Assembly (NCBI GenBank): GCA_037127255.1
Contig: JBANSL010000004.1
Coordinates: forward strand, 77,776,127 to 77,840,126
Direction of reading: 5' to 3'
Length of the DNA: 64,000 bases
Origin: Persicaria tinctoria
Lineage: Eukaryota > Streptophyta > Magnoliopsida > Caryophyllales > Polygonaceae
Made by a program: the position numbers and the translations under genes
The notes under the pieces: generated by a model
Seen by the model: the letters and a program-made list of their open reading frames with translations, nothing else
Databases searched by the model: none
Told to the model about the DNA's origin: nothing
Shown: piece by piece, positions 1 through 11,268 of the stretch
How positions within the stretch are numbered: position 1 is the stretch's first letter
Layout: every line of letters starts with the position of its first letter

Positions 1-1140
1 AAACCTTAGAACTCCTTCTCTGTGGAACTAACTAATTGTCTCCGAAATTGAATGAATAAAACTGAGCCCCTAGGGCCTTATTTATAGCTTTCTAACCCTC
101 GCTAATCAAGGATAGAATCTTCTATCTCTATCTAAAATTATATCTAAAGCTTTAAAAGATAAATAAATTGTTTTATGGAAATAAATCTAAAAGAAAAAGA
201 TAAAACTAAATAGGTAACTCTTCATGATGTTGATAGATCTTGTCTCCCATGGATAGATTTGATGTAATTGGATAGAATCTTCCTCCTTTGGCCCCAAGGA
301 ATCCCAAGTCTACTCGGATTGTTCTTCATCGAGAAGCTGCTGGAAACTGGTCTACTCGACCTCGACGAAGGCTCGTCGACCTCGAGTAGGGTGGTTCGTC
401 GACTGGACTTCCCGGCTAGCTCTACTCGATGTGGCCCGGACTTGGTTCACAGTGCTCGTCGACTTCGACAAAGCCTTGTCGATCTCGACTAGGGTGGTCT
501 TGTCGACTGGGCTTCCTCGGGTATGTGTGCTCGACAAGCCTAGATCTGGACTCTGGGCGTTCGTCGATCTCGACCAACTCTTGTCGAGATCGAGTAGAGC
601 TGAGTCTTTCTTGGTCGAGCAACTCTTTCTCGGCAAGGACTCGGACTGGCACAGTGGGTCTTGTTGATCTCGACTAGGGCTTGTCGAGATCGAGTAGGGT
701 TGCTCGGCGTCCTCGTCCTCTCTCCTTGTCGACTCCGGGTGTGGTGTCTGGGCTTCGTTGATCTCGACTAGGGCTTGTCGAGATCGAGTTGGGTCCGGAG
801 CTGGGTTGGTCTGGCTTTCTCGATCGGGCTCTGTCGACAAGGCCTGCTCGGACATGCTCGTCTTGGTCGAGTAAGGTCTACTCGAGATCGTGTAGTCTGG
901 TTTCTCGGCTCGATTCGACTGGTTCCGCTGCTTTGACCTTGGACTTCTGTAGTGGTTTTCCGAGCTTTTCCGACCTTTTGTAGAATTACTGTAAACCGCC
1001 TCGATTTTTGCAAATTAAACAGAAACTGGTGTAGATTCCATAATTTGGCAAATAAACATAAACTACATAGGTTCTGTACTATCTTAGCCCAAATGCATGC
1101 AATGTATACAGAAATCGATATAAAAGTTACTATAAAACAT
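1..1140 (-). mobile_element. Probable 3' LTR of a decayed Ty1/copia element (runs off window start)
   Basis: This stretch lies directly downstream of the copia pol remnant, which is read on the minus strand, so it should be that element's 3' LTR. The outer part (about 1-250) has the look of an LTR leader with short AT-rich stretches, and the middle holds a CTCGAC-rich minisatellite. The inner boundary near 1140 is inferred from where pol coding similarity ends. The outer boundary and any target duplication lie outside the window. No coding function is proposed; the open frames here result from the short repeats. Confidence 0.5.
340..900. repeat. CTCGAC-rich minisatellite with repeated hairpins
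   Basis: Degenerate units rich in TCGTCGA, CTCGAC and GTCGAG recur throughout. Three units contain an inverted repeat with arms GATCTCGAC and GTCGAGATC around an 8-10 base spacer, near 571-598, 665-692 and 754-782. The last two units are almost identical over about 35 bases. GC content is clearly above the surrounding sequence. The array sits in the presumed copia LTR. Confidence 0.75.
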
Positions 1141-1144
1141 GGCA

Positions 1145-2835
1145 GATTCAGCTCACAACAGGAACCCAAAGCCTTTGTGAACACATCGGCTATTTGGAGG
1201 TGAGTTGGGACAAAGACAGTGGAAATGAGGCCTTCCATGACCAAATCTCTTATGAAATGTCAATCCACCCAAAGGTGTTTAGTGCGCTCATGAAACACTG
1301 GATTGATGGCTAATTGAAGAGCCGATTTATTGTCACACATCAAAGGAACCGGAAGTGATAAAGCAATGCCCAAATCCCTGAGGATACCAGCAACCCAAAC
1401 CACTTCACTCCCCGTCTGAGACATGCTCCTATACTAACTTTCAGTGGAAGATTTTGAAACAATTTTCTGCTTCTTAGTCTTCCAGGAGACCAAGCAATCA
1501 CCAAGGAACGGGCAGTATCCTGTTAGAGATCGGCTTGTGTCACGACAGGACCCCCAATCAGCATTTGAATAGGCCCTGAGAGTCAGGGAACTAGTGCTTG
1601 GATAAAACAGTGAAGTATGAACTGTGCCTTTGAGGTATCTTAACAGAAACAGGGCTGCCTGAAGATGAGGAACACGAGGAGTAGACATAAACTGGGTTAA
1701 TTGCTGGACGGTGAATGCAATGTATGGGCGTGTTATAGTCAGGAATAACAACCTCCCAACCAAACGTCTATAGGACTCAGGATCACCAAGTAACTCCCCT
1801 TCATGAATACTTAGGTGAAGGTTGCGTTGCATAGGAAACTTTGTAGGTTTGCAATTCAACATTGAAGCATTGGATAACAAATCAGCAACATACTTTCTTT
1901 GATTCAATAAGATGCCATCAGCAGACCTAGAGATTTCCATCCCTAGAAAATATCGAGGTTTGCCTAAATCTTTGATGGTAAATGCACTATTCAGAGAGTG
2001 CTTAACTTGAATGACGAACTGCTCATCATTCCCAGTTAACAGCATATCATCGACATACACCAAAGCAATGGTGAATGAAGCACCCTTAGAGCAAGTGAAC
2101 AAAGAGTAATCATGTCTTGACTGATTGAATCCCATACCCACCAAGTGCTTAGTGAGCTCGACATTCCACTACCTACTTGCTTGCTTGAGTCCATAAATCG
2201 ATCTATTGAGTCGACAAACCTGGTTGCCTTCTACCATATCATAACCTGGAGGAGAAGACATAAACACCTCCTCATCCAAATAACCATGGAGGAATGTGTT
2301 ATTTACGTCCAGTTGACGCAAATCCCACTATTTAACAGAAGCAATGGCTAAGAGAATCCTGACTGTTGCAAACTTGGCCACAGGAGAGAAGGTTTCTTTG
2401 TAATCTCTATTCTTAATTTGGTTGAACCCCTTAGCAACCAGCCGTGCTTTGTATCTTTCAACCTGACCATCTGGTCTAAATTTGATCTTAAAGACCCATT
2501 TGCAACCAATAGCTCTCTTACCAAATGGAAGAGAAGTGATTGTCCATGTATTGTTCTTCTCTAGAGCATCCAGTTCCTGTCTAATGGCTACTCTCCATTC
2601 ATGCACCTTTTGTGCTTGAGCATATGAAGTGGGCTCAACAATAGTCAAGGCATTGAACAAAGAACTAACATAATCCTGAGAATACATTTTCAGATCTTGG
2701 GGATGAATGACAGAAAACACACTAGACACTGAATCGGTGTTAGAATGCTCAGCATCACCAGGCATAACTCGGCTAGGGAGGTTGTGAACCACAAAATCCT
2801 GCAGTCTCGCAGGTCTTGTGATCTTTCTAGCAGCT
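1145..2835 (-). pseudogene. Ty1/copia pol remnant (reverse transcriptase and RNase H)
   Basis: On the minus strand the order is the start of the RT domain (CKWVFKIKFRPDG, then YKARLVAKGFNQ, about 2370-2530), the RT core with YVDDMLLTG (about 2040-2075), the conserved segment IYGLKQASR, the RNase H part with ADWGSCRDTSRSLTGY (about 1500-1570), and the C-terminal KHLWVDWHFIRD and HLQIADVFTKAL (about 1165-1290). These are Ty1/copia polyprotein landmarks. The frame is broken by at least three TAG codons: near 2327, near 2155 in QASR-stop-WN, and near 1433 in TES-stop-YRSM. Gag, protease and integrase are absent, so the copy is 5'-truncated at about 2835. It is a dead element. Confidence 0.92.
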
Positions 2836-3435
2836 CCAAAATTGCCAATTAGGAAAATCCATCTATCTTTATAATTAGATTGAAATTGATCAGATAAAAG
2901 TCTACCTATCCAAATTTGTCGATACGTTATAGGTACTCATATTTGGATGAAAGGAAACGAAGTTCGTAGAACCTCTTAATATGAATTCAAGATAAAATTA
3001 CTTGTGTAACTTAGTTTATGGTTATTAACCCGGATAGTATATAAATGAGTCACTTATTTTAGCATCCGCTGCATGAAACTTTGTAATATTTACCATATTT
3101 TTGGTAAATATTATAATAGTATAAATATTATATAATAAGTAGTTCGTAGAACTTCTTTTTTTCAATTCAATTCAAAGGTATAAGGATTTTTTTTTCCACA
3201 TAATTCATAGACTTTTTTTAAATTTTTTTTTGTGAAAAGTAGTCCGTAGAAGCTGATTTATAAGGAAATTTATTTTGTTAGAATTGATATGTATAATTAT
3301 GGACCGATTAATAATCTAAATAATTATTTTATTTAATATATTAAATATGTCAATGTAATTTGGGAATCATGTTTAATTATATAAATTAGAACTATCTAAT
3401 TATTTTCATTAGATTTCCTTTTTGACGGGAGAAAG
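2836..3435. other. AT-rich noncoding spacer
   Basis: No coding frame of note. A motif resembling GTTCGTAGAAC recurs near 2951, 3140 and 3240, which suggests an old, eroded repeat. Nothing else is recognised. Confidence 0.4.
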
Positions 3436-3439
3436 TTTT

Positions 3440-3527
3440 GCCAGACGCACTCACGCGCCGCCACGTAGGCAGATTCACTCACACGCCGCCACGCAGGACG
3501 CTATGCATCGGTTTTAGTATATGTATA
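3440..3527 (-). mobile_element. Probable 5' terminus of a Helitron, abutting another Helitron's 3' end
   Basis: Two roughly 33-base GC-rich units containing GCCGCCACG lie beside the TATACTAAAACC-type start read on the minus strand. The general layout (short AT start, then a conserved GACGTGGC-like block) is that of plant Helitron 5' ends. It abuts the 3' terminus at 3528, giving a head-to-tail arrangement. The body of this left element was not traced. Confidence 0.4.
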
Positions 3528-5159
3528 CTAGTGTAATACCCGTGCCTTGAAGGCACGGGAGCTTGATACATTTTAATTTGAACATCATTTTATATATTTA
3601 TATAATACTATATTAATATATATACGTGTTTACAACAAAAATATGTATAAAATATTTTTTTTATAATTTATAATTAGTTGGAAAGAGATACGATACAAAT
3701 TTTGAAAATGATTTAATAAGGTAAAGTAGTAATAATACTCAAACACACCACCTAATATAATTTGAAATAAATATATAATTATTATCATTAGCATAGATCT
3801 AAAAAGTAAAATATAAGCTCCCGTACAAATATTAAAAAATCATAAGCACATGATTGTGTGAATAATTTTGAAGTTATGTCGATGTACATAACTTATTCAT
3901 TATTTTCATGAGAAAGATGGTTAGAAAGAGAGAGAAATAAATAGTGAAAATAAAGGTAAGATGGTAAAAAAAAGATCCTTAAAGGTAGAAAAGTGATCTA
4001 AGAAGCCTCATCCAAGATGTAAAATAAGCATTGGTAATGCTTGTGAGTCTTAAAATATTATTTATTTTCGATATTCATTTAAGATGTATAAAATATTTAA
4101 ATTAAAAAAACACTTTTTTGGCTCTAATTGATTTTTATAATTTATTTTTAAAATCGAATATTTACAAATTGATTATTACATGTTCGTTGTATGTAGAAAT
4201 TGTGGGGAATATTGCAATCGGTTAAATATGATAAATCAACAATTTCAATATCCAAGAATAAAATCAGCCAAGACTTGACGAATATTCAATGTACGTAGAC
4301 GATTAAAATAGATAACAAATTGACATACAAAATATCAAATTAAATAATATTTTAGTATAAAAATAGGAAACAAATTTGTTTAAAATAAGAAACATAAATT
4401 TTAAAATTTCAGCAATAATATTGACCAATAAGAAAATACCATTTGAATAAAAAATTCAAGTTTAATTGTGAGCGTGACACATCAGCAAAATGATATTAGA
4501 ATTAATATTATAAATAGATTACCTATTATCGAAATTAATTTATAAAAAAATTGAAAAAAAATATTTTATATAATTTTTACCATTCTAACAAAGCGTGCAT
4601 GAATATTAAATACAGTAACATATTTAGCTAAACGGATAGAGAGAGTAGTAAATTTTAACATGATTGGGATAAATGTGATATAATAAACAAATATTTAAAT
4701 GAATTCAATCCGTTAAGATAATGAATGCAGGCAATCCGAGTACATCTTTGATTAATTTATTTGAAAATGAAATACTTGCATGGTTGGTGAGAAAATATGA
4801 ACATATGTGAAAGTTAATTTATACTTCGTAGCATTTTATAAACTGACAATTGGATATGGGTCTATGTAGAGTATAAATTACAAAAATAAAATATACTAAG
4901 ATTCAAATTTAAGTTCAATGTATGTAGACGAATTATGAGAATATTGCAATCGGAAAAAAAATGGAAACATGTCTCAATATTTACGGCAATATAACCGAAA
5001 ATTAAAAAAAAAAGGAATGGATTCAAATCATATTTAAAATAGGAAACAAATATTTTAAAGTTTCCATAATAACATTGATCAATAAGAAAATCTCATTTGA
5101 ATAAAAAACTCAACTTTAATTGTGGGCGTGACATGTCAGCAAAATGCTAGCAGAATTAG

Positions 5160-5199
<40 letters not shown>

Positions 5200-5890
5200 C
5201 AATCAGAAGAAAAAAATGAAAACATGTCTCAATATTTACGACAATATAACCGGAAAAAAAGGGGAATATATTCAAATCATATTTAAAATAGGAAACAAAT
5301 ATTTTAAAGTTTCCATAATAATATTGACCAATAAGAAAAGCTCATTTGAATAAAAAAAATTCAACTTTAATTGTGAGTGTGACACGTCAGCAAAATGCTA
5401 GCAGAATTAGTAATATTAATATATATATATTGCAATCGGAAAAAAAAATGAAAACATGTCTCAATATTTATGAAAATATAACCGAAAAAAAAAAAGGGAA
5501 TGTATTGAAATCATATTTAAAATAGGAAACAAATATTTTAAAGTTTCCATAATAATATTGACCAATAAGAAAAGCTCATTTGAATAAAAAATTCAACTTT
5601 AATTGTGAGCGTGACACGTCAGCAAAATGCTAGCAAAATTAGTAATATTAATAGATAGATAGATATATTGCAATCGGAAAAAAAAATGGAAATATGTCTC
5701 AATATTTACGACAATATAACCGAAAATAAAAAAAAAAGAATGGATTCAAATCATATTTAAAATAGGAAACAAATATTTTAAAGTTTCCATAATAATATTG
5801 ACCAATAAGAAAATCTCATTTGAATAAAAAATTCAACTTTAATTGTGGGCGTGACATGTCAGCAAAATACTAGCAGAATTAGTAATATTA
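3528..5890 (-). mobile_element. Helitron, non-autonomous, with reiterated 5' termini
   Basis: On the minus strand the 3' end is CTAG (3528-3531) followed by host T, preceded by a hairpin with arms CCCGTGCC and GGCACGGG (3539-3559). This is the hallmark Helitron 3' terminus, with a hairpin about 10 bases before CTRR. The presumed 5' end lies in a block where TCTATCTATC-type starts are followed by TTTTGCTGACRTGTCACGC, repeated several times up to 5890. There is no RepHel coding sequence. The interior is AT-rich and without genes. Which 5' copy pairs with the 3' end is not resolvable by eye. Confidence 0.7.
4380..5890 (-). repeat. Tandem ~240-bp repeats of a Helitron 5' end
   Basis: The segment from a GCAATCGGAAAA-like start through ATAGGAAACAAATATTTTAAAG and GACCAATAAGAAAA to GTCAGCAAAATGCTAGCA recurs in series. 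The phrase AGGAAACAAATATTTTAAAG starts at 5041, 5290, 5524 and 5764, giving spacings of 249, 234 and 240 bases. A diverged fifth copy ends near 4510. (TA)n or (GATA)n tracts separate the units near 5160-5197, 5415 and 5650-5665. Each unit ends with the conserved block expected just inside a Helitron 5' terminus. Confidence 0.85.
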
Positions 5891-6318
5891 ATAGATAGAT
5901 AGATTGATGATATTGATGATTAGAATGAGATAGATATAAGATATAGATTAAAAGAACCCGTTTGTGAACTAGTCTGATGTAAAAAGGCATGGCATCTGAA
6001 TTATGAAACAGACCCAAGTAAATTACAGTAGCATCCAACCCAGCAATTTCAAACAGTATCCGAAATTGTACAAGATTACACGACAATCCCATCGATTACT
6101 AAAAGGTGGCAACCCTCTTTGTTACAAAAGTACAGGATGAACTTAGTTTCTTGCCTTGGGGCATTCTAACTTTCGCTAACATAAAACTTATCGGCTATGA
6201 CATCATTATGCTGACAGAGATGCTTGATCCTATGGCTTTCAGGGCGGACATAGATTATAGAGCTCTCGGCAAACCAGCTGGGTCTTTAGCTCCAAGCTCG
6301 AAAAGCTTTTGAGTTGGA
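5891..6318 (-). other. Probable 3' UTR and downstream flank of ARGC
   Basis: No coding sequence is recognised. The stretch lies directly downstream of the ARGC stop codon, so part of it is expected to be 3' UTR. A short GATA/GATG repeat marks the junction with the Helitron repeats near 5890-5930. Confidence 0.5.
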
Positions 6319-9300
6319 TTAAGGAAACAGCGGCTGGTATAGGAGCCCTGTGTTCTCCGGAAATCCCATCATCAAGTTCAGGTTTTGCACGGCTTGACCA
6401 GATGCTCCTTTTACAAGATTGTCAATCTGTACAAGTCAAACGTTTACCAGAGGAATAAGATTTGATATGGGAAAAAATGAAGAAAACACTGCACAAAACT
6501 TCCGTGCAAGAAGAGATGGAGGAATTCCAAAACATACAACGGATATAATGATGGCCCTTCCAGGAATTCTATCGGGAAAAACATTCATGAAACAATAATT
6601 AGATCCACAAACATTCCGTGTGTGAGGGACTGCTCCCTTCTCCAATAAAACCACAAATTCTTCTTCCTGTGATAAAAGGAGAAAATTATTCACAATTCAA
6701 CCATATGAAATCTAAAGATAAAAGTTACAGTATCGACAAGGAAGCAGTCTAGAAGACTATTGCTACTACCGCTTGCATACCCAACTGCTACCGCTTGAGC
6801 TGTAAAAGACATCCCTAAATAAAAATTGTTTGTCATATAATATACCTCATAGGAATCCTTCAAATTTTGGTATAAATCCTCAACTGTAACACCTGGAGCC
6901 ATCTCGACATATATTGTTGATTGCATACCACGACTCTGCAGTGACAACATAAAATAATGTCCATGCGTTATTAGTTATTACCTAACTGGAAATGGTCGAA
7001 GAAGCGAAGTAACATAGCTTTGAGAAAGTAGATATCACCATTGGCATCAAATGCGGTGTGAAGCTGACAGTTACTTTTGATCCTGCAGCTTCAGACAGTC
7101 CCTGTTCAATTTCTGGCACTGGAAGCAACAACAAGAATACGTTGAATTATTCATACCATATTGGGTAATAAAGCTGTTGTTTCAATTACAGCTATGTTTA
7201 TTTGCCATACCATAGAGAGTACAAAAAAAAAGGGGGTTTCTAGAAAAACCAACCGTGCCGATGCCTTGTAATGCCATATGCATGAATGCCTTCAGCTATT
7301 TCAGTATACAAATTGGCTTCCTTGGCACCACGACCTAAATGGACCCAAACAAAAATGCTGAATACTGGATTGAATTCAACACAGACAAAATCAAGATCTA
7401 ACTGCAGTAATTTCCCAATGATACATGTCCCTACCTGCCCCACTTACACCAGATTTTGCGTCAATAATGATGTTACGTGATCCAATTAGATTGGCCTGCA
7501 AAAGGAAAATGGGAACTACAGTGACCGAAGAATGAACAGCGAATCAATTACACTCCACAAATCTTCCATATTTAGATATTAGTCAAATGTGAAAACCTTA
7601 AAGCCCATATATAATAGTCAAATGAAGGGAAAAAAAAGGAAGGTAGAAAACCTTCAGCAAAGGTACAAGAGGAATTTGAATGGATGTTGGATAACATCCC
7701 GGATTCGCGACCAATCTTCCATTTTGTATCTCTCTTCTCATTATCTCTGTCAAGCCATAGACAGCTTCCTCCTGAATGAATGGAAAATATCTATTCTAAG
7801 AAAGCCAGAAAAGTGAATCAAAACAATCCAATAGATTATACAATGACTTCTCATGTTACAAGCATACCAATAGCACCACAAATACTGAAAAATCGGATGA
7901 AAATGGCCTTTTATATCAATAAATAATTTCTCACACAGCAATATAGTGCCTTTTCCAGGTTAAAATTGGTATATAACTCTTCCTTGGTCCATTTATATAA
8001 TAGAATGAAAGCTCTAAAGATAGAAACTCCTAGAAGAAGAGGGTAGTGTTGATGCCTGCAAATCTGGAGCTCGGTGTGGCTGACCATACCATTCTTCATA
8101 ATCTGCAATATCTCGCAGGCGAAAATCCTGCAGGATGACCCATATAGAACCACGAGATAACAAGAATTTGGCATCAAAACAGTTGCATCATCCATCTTGA
8201 AACAAAACCAAAAGAAGCAGTTTGTAGAAAAGCATACAGCTGAAAGATCCACTATCTTTAAACTGAGAGGAAGTGCATTGATTATTTCCTGCAAATAATT
8301 AGACAAATTAGCAAATACACAGTTTAAGACTGGATTCAAGCAAGATTAATCAACGGAAAGCATATATCTAATTACAACACCATAGAACACGAGAAGGAAG
8401 CAAACCTGTGTTGTACCATGGGGCAAGCAACAAAACACTGCATCCACTGTTGAAAAATCTGCATCCTTGACCGCAACCATATCTGGCAAATCCTATGTAT
8501 CAGAAGAAATTCTATCATCCATTCATCCGCGTACTATTTCCTCAGAATTGAAATTAAGATAGATAAAAAAAAAAAAGGAATACACAAAACCATAGAGATC
8601 TCAAGAGTACAGACCTGAGTGATCAAATGGGGAAATACTGAAGCAATCGATTGACCGGCCTTTCTATCAGCAGTCATCAAGGTGATGCCAAAATGCGGGT
8701 GATTACTCAGAAGTCGGACAATCTTTTGAAAGAAAAATACATGAGTAAACATCAACCAGCAAGGAGAATCACTGATAATCTGTTTGTGGAAATGTCAAAT
8801 TTTCCATCCACGTATTCAAACTAACCGATGATAATTCCAATATCACAAGCTACATTCTCAAACAAATAAACATGCTTTGGGAGCTTTTGTTTTTTGCTGA
8901 TAAACATGCTAATAAGGAATTCGCCAAACAAAGTTCATAGACTTGTATTTCTATCCCTATTTTTGGTGGTTGGCGAGATAGACAAACATCTTTAGGTGCT
9001 TGATATAAACTCGTACAAATCATATGATATGATTGTCAAAGATTGCGGAAAGCATGCAAATCATCAAAATTTTCATTTCAATTCAGATTGATGGGAGAGA
9101 AACCTCGGAACCAGTGTAACCGCTGGCACCAAGAACACCAATCCGCACGGACTTATTCGAATTGGGGGTTTTTGTGTCGGGGAATTGCAGGGTCGCCGGA
9201 GACGAGGCCACGGAGCAGCGAAAACCGAGCCTCCAACCCCTTGCACTCTTCGATTCATCCTGCAAAATCAAATCTAAGTAAGAAAACGGCATTTGGTAGT

Positions 9301-9384
9301 GTATGACGAGGAAAAGAAGAAAGAACGGACCTTGAAACAGGCGGGCTGAGGGAAACGGGTGGAGTTGAAAACGAGAGAGCTCAT
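6319..9384 (-). CDS. ARGC: N-acetyl-gamma-glutamyl-phosphate reductase, chloroplastic (13 exons)
   Basis: The enzyme reduces N-acetylglutamyl phosphate to the semialdehyde with NADPH, the third step of ornithine/arginine synthesis in plastids. Exons (minus): 9331-9384, 9104-9259, 8615-8722, 8406-8492, 8238-8288, 8056-8127, 7652-7771, 7435-7495, 7254-7334, 7039-7118, 6846-6935, 6538-6666 and 6319-6426. They join to 1197 nt, or 398 residues plus TAA, close to plant ARGC length. The first about 55 residues, rich in Ser, Arg and Phe, look like a transit peptide. The NADP-binding loop is [11 protein letters not shown] (exon 2), the nucleophilic Cys sits in ANPGCYPTS (exon 7), and exons 8-9 carry [14 protein letters not shown]. 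All introns are GT-AG except a GC donor after exon 6 (8055-8054). The family motif VRGSNYC reads VCGSNYC (exon 12). The start is the only ATG before the transit-peptide frame. No break is seen, so the gene looks functional. Confidence 0.95.
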
Positions 9385-9530
9385 CGTTATCGAATCCGCA
9401 ACTCAGATTGTTTGGATTGCTGAATTCGAAGCTACCGTGTACGAAGAAAAATGAATTTCAATAGGTGAAACGGAAATCTGTGGGATTGCTTTCAGTTCAG
9501 TTCAAAGCTCGCTACTTGAATTAGTGGCGG
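9385..9530 (-). other. ARGC upstream region
   Basis: This short AT-rich stretch precedes the ARGC start codon and should hold its 5' UTR and core promoter. No convincing TATA box was picked out. Confidence 0.4.
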
Positions 9531-9565
9531 ATCCAAAATTTTGTTTAGGAGGGGCTAATTTTTTT
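9525..9565 (+). mobile_element. hAT-like transposon terminus (single end)
   Basis: TAGTGGCGGATCCAAAAT followed by AGGAGGGGCTAA resembles the terminal sequence common in plant hAT and related non-autonomous elements. The matching inverted end was not found within the next few kilobases, so the element's extent is unknown. Confidence 0.35.
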
Positions 9566-9944
9566 TTTTTGAGAAGAGAGACTTTAGTCAGGCATACAAC
9601 CCATACATTCACATAATTTCACAGGGAAAAAGATACAAAAAATTTGAGTTCATTGAGATGAATAATAAAAAAAATACTTGATTTTGGACACAGTTAGCTC
9701 ACGGGAATGTCTTTAGATTTTGGAAACAAGCTTCGTGGGTTAATATCATTGGCTCCAACCTTTAGTTTGTCTGATATTTTCAGTACATTTATCTGGCAAT
9801 TTTGATTGAAAATTGTAAAGAACAAAACAAATCCACAAATTCACAAATCCATTTATCACAACCAAAATCACAAAGCACAATTCCAAATCATAAACAACCA
9901 CAATTTAGATTTTCAAATCACAAATCACAAACCACGTACAAAGG
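9566..9944. other. AT-rich noncoding stretch rich in ATCACAAA words
   Basis: No gene is seen. From about 9820, short words such as ATCACAAA and CACAAATTC recur and lead into the 144-bp repeat array. Confidence 0.5.
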
Positions 9945-10388
9945 CATAATTTATTTCTCACAGATCACATACTCTAATCGAAACTCCCCAAATTGATTCT
10001 CAAATCCACAACTTCTAATTTGAATTGATTCTCAATATATCAATCAATTAAACTTACAAACAATCAAATTCAAAGAAAGATTAAAAAAACTAACAAACCT
10101 ATTTTTCACAAATCATAAACCCTAATTGAAATCCCCCAATTTGATTATCAAATCCACAACTTCTAATCTAAATTGATTCTCAATCAATCAATTGAACTTA
10201 AAAATCATCAAATTCAAATGAAGATGAAGAAAACTAACAAACCTATTTCTCACAAATCATAAACTCTAATCGAAATTCTCCGAATGGATTCTCAAATCCA
10301 TAAATTATAATCTAAATTGATTCTCAATCAATCCATTAAACTTAAAAACATTTAAATTCAAAGGAAGAGGAAGAAAACTAACAAACCT
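9945..10388. repeat. Three tandem copies of a 144-bp repeat
   Basis: The phrase TAACAAACCT starts at 10091, 10235 and 10379, giving two exact 144-base spacings. Each unit also contains TCACAAATCATAAA, AATTGATTCTCAATCAATC and a CAAATTCAAA segment. No coding potential is evident. The array abuts a GC-rich segment with its own 147-bp duplication. Confidence 0.85.
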
Positions 10389-10507
10389 TGAAATCTAGAT
10401 CGAAGGAGTGAAGAATGGAAGATTTCGCAGCGGGAAATGGGAGTGCTGGCCAGTATAAATCTTCGCAGACAGCAGGTTACGGTGGTGCGCCACCGGTACC
10501 AGGTCGT

Positions 10508-10805
10508 CCGGAGGTGGTGCTTGCAGCGGCGCCGGCGGCCTGCTTGGCTCGGTCGCTTGAGGATTCGCCTTCTCCCTTCGTTGTGTGCGCGCGACAATGT
10601 TCTGGGCTTAAGCGAAGGCTGGTCCTATCTGTCGTTGTATTCTGTCAAAAACGTCTGGAGGTGGTGCTGGCAGCGGCGCCGGCGGCCTGCTTGGCTCGGT
10701 CGCTTGAGGATTCGGCTTCTCCCTTCGTTGTCTGCGCGCGACAATGTTCTGGGCTTAAGCGAAGGCTAGTCCTATCTGTCGCTGTATTCTGTCAAAAAAA
10801 ATAAG
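10508..10805. repeat. GC-rich 147-bp direct duplication
   Basis: The segment beginning GAGGTGGTGC at 10511 recurs at 10658, an offset of 147 bases, and runs through CTTGGCTCGGTCGCTTGAGG to TTCTGTCAAAAA. A short third remnant (GCTGTGTTCTGTCAAAAA) lies at about 10812. The open frame across it repeats the same peptide twice and shows no known domain, so coding is not supported. Composition differs sharply from the AT-rich array to the left. Confidence 0.85.
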
Positions 10806-10844
10806 AGGGTTTGCTGTGTTCTGTCAAAAAAAAAAAAAAAAAGG

Positions 10845-10920
10845 GTCGGGGAATGGGATTCGAACCAGGGGTGATTGGTATCCGAAATTAAATAGCAACC
10901 GCTTCCCCAACATTGAGCCA
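10845..10920 (-). ncRNA. tRNA-like sequence, probably SINE-derived
   Basis: On the minus strand a TGGCTCAATGTTGG segment resembles an A box, and GGTTCGAATCC is a perfect Pol III B box, spaced about as in a tRNA. The acceptor and anticodon arms do not fold canonically. It is more likely a tRNA-derived repeat fragment than a functional tRNA. Confidence 0.45.
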
Positions 10921-10963
10921 ATTTGTGTTGTATAACTTTACTCTCCTTCACTTTTATATAATA

Positions 10964-11215
10964 CTCCCTCCGTCTCGAAATTCATGTCGTTTTAGCTCTT
11001 TAGTTTTGTATCAAAATAGATGTAGTTTTAGGTTTTTCTAGGTAGTGGATAATAATGATTTGTGTGTTCTTGACTTTTTTGATTGGTTAAAAAATGTAGA
11101 GGTTAATAAAATTAATGAAAAAGTTAGTGTAATGATGATGTTGATTGATGAATGAGTGTTTTTATTAAAATTTGTGCATAAGGCTAAAACGACATGAATT
11201 TCGAGACGGAGGGAG
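10964..11215. mobile_element. Stowaway-like MITE with TA target duplication
   Basis: The 252-bp element has inverted termini CTCCCTCCGTCTCGAAATT on the left and their exact complement on the right (11197-11215). The similarity extends inward through the ATGTCGTTTTAGC complement. It is flanked by TA at 10962-10963 and 11216-11217. The CTCCCTCCGT terminus and TA duplication are typical of Tc1/mariner-derived Stowaway MITEs. It has no coding capacity. Confidence 0.93.
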
Positions 11216-11268
11216 TACTAAATTAGCAAATATATAAATACCAGTGTTATACCCGCGCCATGGCGCGG

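Noticed and set aside
352..855. 167-codon open frame on the minus strand
   Set aside because: It is created by the CTCGAC minisatellite; overlapping frames in other registers are equally open and no domain is visible.
10415..10804. 129-codon frame with internal duplication
   Set aside because: The duplicated peptide simply mirrors the 147-bp DNA repeat; no family match, and the other frame is open as well.
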